Shown here one piece after another: positions 51,359 through 57,882 of a stretch of DNA of 57,882 nucleotides. Under the pieces are notes generated by a model. The model worked only from the letters and a program-made list of their open reading frames with translations. It was not told the DNA's origin and did not search any database. The first letter of the stretch is position 1; every line of letters begins with the position of its first letter. Position numbers and translations under genes: made by a program. Source of the stretch: Muribaculaceae bacterium (GTDB lineage: Bacteria > Bacteroidota > Bacteroidia > Bacteroidales > Muribaculaceae); the NCBI GenBank assembly GCA_023667015.1, contig JAMPAX010000011.1:1-57882 (forward strand), read 5' to 3'.

Positions 51359-53188
51359 ATGAAGAATCATATAATCACCGTTTCTGCGGCTATTTTATCC
51401 CTCTACCCGACAATTTCCTCGGCTCAGGATCTCCATGAGCATGTGAGCGTGGAGGGTACTTATCGCCCCGATATCATCAAGGGGGAGCGCTTCAATACCT
51501 TCCCGGAGCATGTAAAGTTCAATCTCGACCCTAAGGCTCTCCCTGCAGACAGCCGTGGCGTAGTAGCCGCTTTCGCCTCTGAAGCGCGGGCTCTTGATAT
51601 TCGTGGCTGGCACGTGGATAGTCCGAATCAACCTCGTGGTTACGTCGATGTGAGCCTTGGCTCCTGGCTCAACTCTTCACTGAGTGCCGGTTTCACTCCT
51701 CTCAAGACTCGCTCTTCTCAACTGGATGTTTCGTTGCAACACAACTCGACATCGTTGTGGCGCCCCAAGAGTGAGGAATATACTGATGCAGACCGCCGAT
51801 ACCGATATGATGAAAGCTTGGCTGTCCGCTATCACCATTCTTTTAGCGGTATGGGTTATCTCGATGCTCAATTGCAATATCATCTCGGCCTTTTCAACTA
51901 CTATTCTTATCTTCCCGTTGCTCCTTCTCAGACTCTTAACGATATCGCAGCCAGAGTAGGATTCCTCTCAGACAGGTCTTCCTCCTCAGCCTGGCATGCA
52001 GCTCTTCATGCACGCTATTTTGGCATGCGACGTATGTATGTCAACGACGACATTGGCTTAGAATCCTTCAAGGGAGGGCGTGAGACTGTAGTCGGTGCCG
52101 ATGGAGGCTGGTCTATGCAATGGGACAACGGATCGCGAATCGGAGCAGATGCTAATCTCGATATTATAATGTATGCATCCGATAAGGATAAACGTGATAT
52201 CTTTGGACTCCCGGAAGCCCCTTCAGGTTATGGTATGCTCGGACTAAAGCCCTACTATCGTTTCACTCGCGAAAACTTCATAATTCAAGCCGGCGTTGCA
52301 CTTGATTTTGCATTCAACGCTCCGGGTGAGGATACCGACAGTCATTTCTCGGCTATCCATATATCTCCGGATGTGCGTATAGACTGGCAATCGGGCAGAA
52401 CCGGCCTTTATCTCCATCTGCTCGGTGGTTGCAAACCAACAACTCTCGCTTCCCTTTATTCGAAGAATTATTATACCATGCCTGTCTTGGGAACCGCCCG
52501 GCCGGTCTACACGCCCTTAGACGGACGATTAGGAATTAATTTCGGCTCGTTTTCAGGCTTTAGAGCGGGTTTAGAGCTCGGTTTTCGAGCCTCGAAGTAT
52601 GTTCCCTATGTCGGCTGGTATCCCGCCTATTTGAGCGAACCATTGAATATATATAAATATGCGCCCAATAGATATGCTGCTATCCTTGAGACAGCCGTCG
52701 TCGGCAGAGATATCCACGGCTGGCGATTGGCACTTTCTTTAGGGTATAACAGCCGATATTTTGACATTGACTTCAGGGGTGCTTATATGCCCCAGAATCG
52801 CACCTTCGGGTGGACAGATGGCCTTGGACGCTCGAGATGGGATTTGTCAACAAAGTTGAAGGTGCGTCCTATAAAACCGCTGTCTATTGCAGTGTCTTTC
52901 CAGTATCAGGGTGTACGATCTCTTGATGTGCCGATTAAGAGAACGTATATGGATGGAGGAAGACAGCTCAGGGGTCAATCGGTTATTATCAACGGCGAGA
53001 AGCAGGAATATGCAAGTGTCAGGTTGAGTAATCTTCCACGTCTGGGACTTGAAGCGGAATGGAAGCTCAGCGAACGTATCGCCGTAGGTATTCAGGGTTT
53101 CAATCTTCTGAATAGAAAGCTTGAATTACTCCCGGACTTGCCCACCCCCGGCATTGACTTCCAAGGGCGTCTGACAATAAAATTTTAA
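51359..53188 (+). CDS. Outer-membrane beta-barrel protein
   Basis: A 609-residue protein with a signal peptide (1-22, ending SSAQ) and alternating amphipathic strands from about residue 70 to the end, closing with FQGRLTIKF, a C-terminal aromatic as expected for barrel insertion. No TonB box or plug domain is visible in the short N-terminal extension, so it is not a standard TonB-dependent receptor even though its strand style resembles one. It is tightly linked to the TPR gene upstream. Substrate or partner unknown. Confidence 0.78.
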   Translation: MKNHIITVSAAILSLYPTISSAQDLHEHVSVEGTYRPDIIKGERFNTFPEHVKFNLDPKALPADSRGVVAAFASEARALDIRGWHVDSPNQPRGYVDVSLGSWLNSSLSAGFTPLKTRSSQLDVSLQHNSTSLWRPKSEEYTDADRRYRYDESLAVRYHHSFSGMGYLDAQLQYHLGLFNYYSYLPVAPSQTLNDIAARVGFLSDRSSSSAWHAALHARYFGMRRMYVNDDIGLESFKGGRETVVGADGGWSMQWDNGSRIGADANLDIIMYASDKDKRDIFGLPEAPSGYGMLGLKPYYRFTRENFIIQAGVALDFAFNAPGEDTDSHFSAIHISPDVRIDWQSGRTGLYLHLLGGCKPTTLASLYSKNYYTMPVLGTARPVYTPLDGRLGINFGSFSGFRAGLELGFRASKYVPYVGWYPAYLSEPLNIYKYAPNRYAAILETAVVGRDIHGWRLALSLGYNSRYFDIDFRGAYMPQNRTFGWTDGLGRSRWDLSTKLKVRPIKPLSIAVSFQYQGVRSLDVPIKRTYMDGGRQLRGQSVIINGEKQEYASVRLSNLPRLGLEAEWKLSERIAVGIQGFNLLNRKLELLPDLPTPGIDFQGRLTIKF

Positions 53189-53291
53189 AACTAATAATAA
53201 AGAAATAAAATAATAAATATTATAAGGTTTATAAGATTTATAAACTTTCAGAGCTCTCCCAATGTTATCTTTATGGTCTAATTTCTGAATT

Positions 53292-53825
53292 ATGAGCGAA
53301 TCTAATTTCTCAATATACTATAGTAGCGAGGATGACCGCGCTTTCGGCCTCGCCGGTATGGCTATAACCTTGGCGGCACTCGATGCTACCGACAGAGTGG
53401 CCGAGGTTAGCATTGATAATGATGGCCCGATGGTGGCCTTCAGCCATGAGTATTATTTCAGCGGCTCTCCCTCAATTTCTCCTAAGGCTACGTGGGATAA
53501 TCTCCTGCAGAATTTCCATCTGACTACGTCGATGGTTGTCGGTAATGTTATGGCCCGCAGTATCGTTCGTCTTGGTGGCGACTATGTGCCAAAGGATGCA
53601 CTCGATGAGATTCGAAGGGTTGTGGTCGATGAGGCTCGCGAGTCTTGCTCCCTCGAGGAGGATGAGGCTGAACGTCTTCTTCAGAGGACGCTGACGCGTG
53701 CTAATAGAATCTTTCTGAATCCTCGTCTGCACCCTGTTGTCAAGGAGCTTGCCAATGTGATTTCGCGACGTCGCCATCTTACGGGTAAGGAGCTGGAGGA
53801 GATTCTTTCGATGATGAAGTTCTGA
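53292..53825 (+). CDS. Conserved-looking hypothetical protein, coupled to GT90
   Basis: A 177-residue cytoplasmic protein that I do not recognise. The N-terminal half is beta-like and acidic (YYSSEDDRAFGLAGMAITLAALDATDRVAEVSIDNDGPMVAFSHEYYFSG), and the C-terminal half is helical and charged (LDEIRRVVVDEARESCSLEEDEAERLLQRTL, LTGKELEEILSMMKF). The stop and the next start overlap as TGATG, implying translational coupling with the glycosyltransferase and a related role. A small regulatory or accessory subunit is possible, but that is inference. Confidence 0.7.
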   Translation: MSESNFSIYYSSEDDRAFGLAGMAITLAALDATDRVAEVSIDNDGPMVAFSHEYYFSGSPSISPKATWDNLLQNFHLTTSMVVGNVMARSIVRLGGDYVPKDALDEIRRVVVDEARESCSLEEDEAERLLQRTLTRANRIFLNPRLHPVVKELANVISRRRHLTGKELEEILSMMKF

Positions 53826-54775
53826 TGGGCAGGAAGGCCAGTCGGGGTAAGAAGCTCCCCTTTCTTTATTATACCGGGTCTGTATTGCGCAGGCTTATCC
53901 CTCGTCCTGTCCGTGCTTTGCAGCGTAGACTGCTCCTGAGAGGGTGGGAGAAGCGCTCTGACGCGGATTATATCCGTTCTCGGGTAGATTTCTATTGCCG
54001 TCGTGTTTTTAAGGATAATGAGGCCGCTATTCCGCTTGGAAGTCTTGAGCACTTGAAGTGTCAGAGTGCTTATCTGGTCGATGCACAAAGAACTTTGCGT
54101 TCTTATCCTTCTTCTACTTGTATCAATTTCCGTCCTGGCGACACCCCCGTGGGTACTAATCCTAAGTTGCCTACCATTATTCGCTCGCGTCGTCTTGATG
54201 ATGACTGCGACAATGGCGTTTTGCTGAATCTTGATTCTCGCAGACATTTCTTGCGTCCTGTAGATCCAATCCCTTTCGGTGATAAGATGCCGCTGCTTTT
54301 CTTCCGCGGAGAGATGGAGGGAAAGCCCCACCGTCAGCGCTTTTTACAGCTTTGGAAGGATTCTGTGATGATGGATATAGGCGATACCAACCGTCCGTAT
54401 GACGCACCGGGACACAAGCCTCCGGTTCCGATTGTAGACCATTTCAAATATCGTTACATACTTTCTTTGGAGGGTAACGATGTGGCCTCTGCCTTGCAGT
54501 GGATTATGGCCAGCAATTGTGTGCCGGTGATGATCCGCCCTACTGTGGAGGGCTGGCTGATGCATTCAAGGTTGATTCCCGGTGTGCATTATATTGAGAT
54601 TGCTCCGGATTTTTCCGATGTTGAGCAGAAGATTCTTTATTACAACGAGCACCCTCAGGAGGCTGAGCGTATAGCCGGGGCTTCTAAGAAGTGGGCAAGT
54701 CAATTTTTTGACTCTCGGCGGGAGGGTATTATCTCTTACCTCGTGGTGGATAAATACCTCGGCCAAGACGTTTAA
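53825..54775 (+). CDS. Family 90 glycosyltransferase
   Basis: A 316-residue enzyme of the CAP10/LpsA-like GT90 family, which transfers xylose, glucose or similar sugars onto lipopolysaccharide or capsule. Recognisable: MPLLFFRGEMEGKPHRQRFLQLW (the sugar-nucleotide loop), DHFKYRYILSLEGNDVASALQWIMASNCVPVMIRPTVEGWLMHSRLIPGVHYIEI, and the closing helix. The basic N-terminus (GRKASRGKKLPFLYYTGSVLRRLIPRPVRALQRRLLLRG) could contact the membrane. The last 47 bases overlap, in the opposite direction, the 3' end of the flippase gene. Confidence 0.87.
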   Translation: MGRKASRGKKLPFLYYTGSVLRRLIPRPVRALQRRLLLRGWEKRSDADYIRSRVDFYCRRVFKDNEAAIPLGSLEHLKCQSAYLVDAQRTLRSYPSSTCINFRPGDTPVGTNPKLPTIIRSRRLDDDCDNGVLLNLDSRRHFLRPVDPIPFGDKMPLLFFRGEMEGKPHRQRFLQLWKDSVMMDIGDTNRPYDAPGHKPPVPIVDHFKYRYILSLEGNDVASALQWIMASNCVPVMIRPTVEGWLMHSRLIPGVHYIEIAPDFSDVEQKILYYNEHPQEAERIAGASKKWASQFFDSRREGIISYLVVDKYLGQDV

Positions 54776-56276
54776 ACAGAGGTGTGATTAGCGGCACTTG
54801 CTCAAAACTGCATACCATAGCTATGTAGAGGATGAGCATAAGTGTGCGAAGTGTATAAGTGGCCCAGATTGCTTGGGGCCATTCTGCCCACACTCCAATG
54901 GCATAGAGCACTCCGGCGAGTAGCGTATAGGTTCCCATGCGTTTTAACGGGTAGTCTATAGGATAGTAGTGACGCCCTACGAAGTAGGAGAGTACCATGA
55001 CGAGGAAGTAGCTGATTAATGCTGCCCAGGCTGACCCCATATAGCCGTCGGGAATGCCGATAAGAGGTACGAACCATACGTTCAGCCCCAACATCAGTGC
55101 GAAGCATATGAGGGAGAAGTACATGCCCCACTGTGTGCGGTCGGTCAGCTTATACCATAGGCTGAGATTGAAGAAGATGCCGAAGCATATGTCGGCTATC
55201 ATCATGATGGGCACTACGCGCAGTCCTTCCCAATACCCGGGGGAGATGAAGAATTTAAGTATCGGCAGGTAGAACATGACGCCGAGGAATATCCAGAGTG
55301 CGAAAATCAGGAAAAATTTCATGGCATCGGCATATGCCTGACGGTTGTTTTCTCCCTCTTTGCGGGCGTTGGAGAAGATGAAGGGTTCGTAGGCATAGCG
55401 GAAGGCTTGGGTAAACATCACCATAACGATGGCTATTTTGATGTTGGCGCCGTAGATACCCACCATTGTGCGGGCTGCCTCTTCGTTCCCTTCAAATAGC
55501 CGGGGGATTATGAGCTGTCCCATGTTTTGGCTGAGTATGCCGGCTACGCCCAATATTAGCAATGGCCAGCTGTAGGATAGCATTTTGCGCAGTAATCTCC
55601 CATCAAAGCGCCAGCGAGCGCGGGGTAGTTGGGGCAACAGGGCTATGAAGACACCGAGTGTGGAAATGATATTGGCTACGAATATCCATCCGATACCGAA
55701 ATCTGCCCCACCAACAGGTGCATAGAACCAGGAGATTAGTGCAGGATATGACTGCTCAATGGCGGGACAGGCCACCAAGAAGAAGAGATTTAGTGCAATA
55801 TTCAGGAAGACGTTGAAGAGTCTGATGCCCGCGAATAGGAAGGCTTTGTTCTTATATCTCAGATAGGCAAAGGGGATGTTGCAAAATGCATCTACGGCTA
55901 CGGTGATACCGAGAAGCCAGATATATAGGGAGTCGTTGGGCAAAAGGATCCAGCGGCTTACGGGGTTGATGAATGCTGATAGCAGCAGGATGAAGAGCAG
56001 GGAGGTGAAGCCTACGGAGAGCAGGGAGGTAGTGTAGACTTTTTCCGGCTCGGGGTCTTTGTTGGCAAATCGGAAGAAGCCGGTCTCCATGCCATAGTTG
56101 AGGATGACGAGGGCTACAGCGGTGAAGCTATATAGATAGCTGACAACGCCATAGGAGGCCGGGTCTTTGAAGATGTAGACGTAGAGGGGTACGAGACACC
56201 AGTTAAGGAATCTGCCAATGATAGAGCTGAGTCCGTAGACTGCCGTATCTTTTACCAATGATTTAATACCTGCCAT
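54729..56276 (-). CDS. Polysaccharide flippase (MOP superfamily)
   Basis: A 515-residue inner-membrane protein with about 14 helices, of the Wzx/MATE-like oligosaccharide exporter group: it opens MAGIKSLVKDTAVYGLSSIIGRFLNWCLVPLYVYIF, typical of lipid-linked oligosaccharide flippases, and has GMETGFFRFANKD and YEPFIFSNARKEGENNRQAYADAMKFF. It probably moves undecaprenyl-linked glycan across the membrane. It is downstream of ruvB on the same strand, a linkage I recall from other Bacteroidales, and convergent with GT90 with a coding overlap of 47 bp. Confidence 0.88.
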   Translation of the reverse strand: MAGIKSLVKDTAVYGLSSIIGRFLNWCLVPLYVYIFKDPASYGVVSYLYSFTAVALVILNYGMETGFFRFANKDPEPEKVYTTSLLSVGFTSLLFILLLSAFINPVSRWILLPNDSLYIWLLGITVAVDAFCNIPFAYLRYKNKAFLFAGIRLFNVFLNIALNLFFLVACPAIEQSYPALISWFYAPVGGADFGIGWIFVANIISTLGVFIALLPQLPRARWRFDGRLLRKMLSYSWPLLILGVAGILSQNMGQLIIPRLFEGNEEAARTMVGIYGANIKIAIVMVMFTQAFRYAYEPFIFSNARKEGENNRQAYADAMKFFLIFALWIFLGVMFYLPILKFFISPGYWEGLRVVPIMMIADICFGIFFNLSLWYKLTDRTQWGMYFSLICFALMLGLNVWFVPLIGIPDGYMGSAWAALISYFLVMVLSYFVGRHYYPIDYPLKRMGTYTLLAGVLYAIGVWAEWPQAIWATYTLRTLMLILYIAMVCSFEQVPLITPLFKRLGRGIYPPRGKR

Positions 56277-56318
56277 ATTGAATGGTATGTGAAAATATGA
56301 CTTGAAGGTTGAGGGGGG

Positions 56319-57362
56319 CTATTGCAAATCGTTGCCAAAGAGTGAATCGGGTTCGGAGAAGCGGGTACGTCCGAGGTGCGACCATGCCAAGTCGGTCACT
56401 TCCCTACCGCGGGGAGTTCGCTTGATGAAGCCTTCTTTGATAAGGTAGGGTTCATAGACTTCTTCGATTGTTCCGGCGTCTTCGCCAAGGGCTGTGGCGA
56501 TGGTAGAGAGTCCAACGGGTCCCCCCTTGAATTTGTCGATGATAGTAGTGAGGATTTTATTGTCGATTTCGTCGAGGCCGTAGCGGTCTATGTTGAGGGC
56601 TTCGAGGGCTCGACGGGCTATTTTATGATCGATAAATCCATCACCCTCCACCATGGCAAAGTCGCGTACACGGCGTAGCAGGGAGTTGGCAATACGAGGG
56701 GTGCCGCGACTGCGCAGTGCTATTTCTAATGATGCTTCCTTAGCTATTCCTACCTTTAGCAGTCTTGCGGATCGTTCTACGATTCCTTGGAGGGTGTTGT
56801 GGTCATAGTATTCGAGGTGGCAGTTGATGCCGAAGCGAGCACGAAGAGGGGCTGTCAGCAGACCGCTGCGGGTGGTGGCGCCAATGAGGGTGAAGGGGGA
56901 GAGGGTAAGTTGCACGCTTTTCGCTCCCGGACCTTTGTCGAGGAGGATATCTATGCGATAATCTTCCATGGCGGAATAAAGATACTCTTCCACTACAGGA
57001 TGCAGACGATGAATCTCATCGATAAACAGCACATCGTGGGGCTCAAGCGACATCAGGATTCCGGCCAGGTCTCCGGGCTTGTCGAGAACCGGACCGGAGG
57101 TAACTTTAAAACCAACGCCGAGCTCATTAGCCACGATATTGGAGAGGGTAGTCTTACCCAGTCCCGGAGGTCCATGAAGAAGAGTATGGTCCAGAGACTC
57201 ACCGCGGAGTTTTGCGGCTTTCACGAAGATGCGCAGATTAGCAATAATCTTCTCCTGACCGCTAAAATCGTTGAATTCCAGCGGGCGCAGGGCCTTTTCG
57301 ATATCCTTGTCGGATCCCGAAGAGCTACGCGGATTACGAATGTCAAAATCATCTGCTTCCAT
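56319..57362 (-). CDS. ruvB: Holliday junction helicase RuvB
   Basis: AAA+ motor of the RuvABC branch-migration machine. Walker A is GPPGLGKTT (64-72), Walker B VLFIDEIHRL (about 113-122), sensor 1 GATTRSGLLTAPLRARFG, and the winged-helix C-terminus contains DNKILTTIIDKFKGGPVGLSTIATALGED and LIKEGFIKRTPRGREVT. The length of 347 is normal. The N-terminal ATG is only four bases after a perfect -7 box, suggesting a leaderless or near-leaderless mRNA. The flippase gene follows after 42 bases. Confidence 0.97.
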   Translation of the reverse strand: MEADDFDIRNPRSSSGSDKDIEKALRPLEFNDFSGQEKIIANLRIFVKAAKLRGESLDHTLLHGPPGLGKTTLSNIVANELGVGFKVTSGPVLDKPGDLAGILMSLEPHDVLFIDEIHRLHPVVEEYLYSAMEDYRIDILLDKGPGAKSVQLTLSPFTLIGATTRSGLLTAPLRARFGINCHLEYYDHNTLQGIVERSARLLKVGIAKEASLEIALRSRGTPRIANSLLRRVRDFAMVEGDGFIDHKIARRALEALNIDRYGLDEIDNKILTTIIDKFKGGPVGLSTIATALGEDAGTIEEVYEPYLIKEGFIKRTPRGREVTDLAWSHLGRTRFSEPDSLFGNDLQ

Positions 57363-57366
57363 ACTG

Positions 57367-57397
57367 CAAAATTAGCAAATTCCTCTCAATCCTCAAA
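57367..57397 (-). promoter_or_regulatory. Promoter of ruvB
   Basis: On the minus strand: TTTG (57397-57394), a 19-bp spacer and TAATTTTG (57374-57367), a full consensus match. Only four bases separate the -7 box from the ATG, so the expected start lies at the first codon. Confidence 0.7.
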
Positions 57398-57495
57398 TTT
57401 TTCCAACTTCATTCCGCCTCCACTCCTTAAATGCCGGCAGTCGCAATTCACTCTCAACGCCAATGGCTTCCCGATGATAAAAGATAAGAAAATCC

Positions 57496-57699
57496 TTACT
57501 CAAGAATAGAAGCAGTATACCCGGCTCGATTGATAGCCTCAACGACCTCTTGAGGATTGAAATCGCCATCGACGACAGCGCGTCCCGGGTTAAGATCTAC
57601 CTTTGCGCAGGCAACACCCTTGACGGCAAGGATAGCTTTGGTGGCAAAAGCCTGGCAATGAGGGCAAGTCATACCGGCGATAGAAAAAGTAGTTTTCAT
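57496..57699 (-). CDS. Small HMA-domain metal chaperone
   Basis: A 67-residue single-domain protein of the heavy-metal-associated (CopZ/Atx1-like) family. The metal motif GMTCPHC lies at residues 9-15 with Cys12 and Cys15; the rest follows the beta-alpha-beta-beta-alpha-beta pattern (VDLNPGRAVVDGDFNPQEVVEAINRAGYTA). It most likely binds copper(I), though zinc or other soft metals are possible. No P-type ATPase or metal regulator lies in the visible neighbourhood. A -7 box (57718-57725) precedes it. Confidence 0.9.
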   Translation of the reverse strand: MKTTFSIAGMTCPHCQAFATKAILAVKGVACAKVDLNPGRAVVDGDFNPQEVVEAINRAGYTASILE

Positions 57700-57717
57700 T
57701 AATTCAAAAATTTTTCA

Positions 57718-57725
57718 CAAAAATA
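57718..57725 (-). promoter_or_regulatory. -7 box for the metal chaperone gene
   Basis: TATTTTTG on the minus strand fits TANNTTTG; the position 20 bp upstream reads TTTC, three of four for the -33 box. Leader about 12 bases. Confidence 0.45.
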
Positions 57726-57754
57726 AGACAAAAATTAAAATTTTTGAAAAAATA

Positions 57755-57786
57755 TTTGGTCAGTAAAGAAAAAAGACTTAACTTTG
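57755..57786 (+). promoter_or_regulatory. Promoter of tRNA-Lys
   Basis: TTTG (57755-57758), 20-bp spacer, TAACTTTG (57779-57786), then GCACTCGCAA as at the tRNA-Val promoter. Confidence 0.85.
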
Positions 57787-57818
57787 CACTCGCAAACGGG
57801 AAAGATATCCCGACCAAA

Positions 57819-57882
57819 GACTCCGTAGCTCAGTTGGTAGAGCAAATGACTCTTAATCATTGGGTCGTGGGTTCGAGCCCCA
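57819..57882 (+). tRNA. tRNA-Lys (anticodon CTT), truncated by window edge
   Basis: The first 64 bases of a cloverleaf: acceptor GACTCCG, TA, D-arm GCTCAGTTGGTAGAGC, anticodon arm AATGA-CTCTTAA-TCATT with CTT (reads AAG), variable loop, and T-arm GTGGGTTCGAGCCCCA. The 3' acceptor strand lies beyond the window. Confidence 0.95.

Overview
The window is an ordinary chromosomal stretch of a Bacteroidales bacterium, probably Muribaculaceae-like; the family is inferred from protein character, not tested. Support for the phylum: the division/murein order rsmH-ftsL-ftsI-murE-mraY-murD-ftsW-murG-murC-ftsQ-ftsA-ftsZ without murF between murE and mraY, the dapB-lepB-WbqC arrangement, the DUF4294, DUF4254 and PCMD families, and promoters of the form TTTG-N19/20-TANNTTTG. 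I see no prophage, insertion sequence, CRISPR array or conjugative module.

Layout. 1-637 has no gene I can name but carries a clear intrinsic terminator. 638-10849 is a leftward block: PCMD-domain protein, dapB, lepB, WbqC-like, DUF4294 and a GH35 beta-galactosidase, with queA, aroA and a small membrane protein to their right. Two identical tRNA-Val genes (10996-11169) run rightward. metF-metH run leftward and are divergent from nhaD, which has a long structured leader. 17695-36835 is one leftward stretch from rsmH through ftsZ, then an RlmL-like methyltransferase, purD and a membrane protein. A lone family-4 glycosyltransferase and a 0.7 kb gene-free gap follow. From 39054 transcription runs rightward: ybeY, mnmG, apt, uvrC, then an envelope cluster (OmpA-like/TPR lipoprotein, DUF4254, GT9, a 964-residue TPR protein, a beta-barrel, a 177-residue unknown and a GT90). 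A convergent flippase, ruvB, a CXXC metallochaperone and a truncated tRNA-Lys close the window.

How it works together. Much of the window serves growth of the envelope: DapB supplies the diaminopimelate route, MurE carries the DNPR signature for diaminopimelate addition, and the Mur/Mra/Fts proteins complete precursor synthesis and septation. LepB processes exported proteins. The GT9, GT90, GT4, DUF4254 and flippase proteins probably build surface glycan. MetF and MetH form the methyl-transfer pair of methionine synthesis.

Most interesting non-coding signals: (i) an imperfect inverted-repeat element occurring twice, once forming the end of aroA and once at the predicted start of the nhaD transcript; (ii) the elaborately paired nhaD leader; (iii) a perfect 16-bp parS-like palindrome right after mnmG, enclosed by a 10-bp inverted repeat; (iv) a 137-bp MITE-like element at 38754-38890; (v) recurring 8-bp and 9-bp tandem repeats at gene junctions; (vi) a ruvB promoter so close to the ATG that the mRNA may be leaderless. 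AroA also has Ala where the glyphosate-sensitive enzymes have a key Gly.
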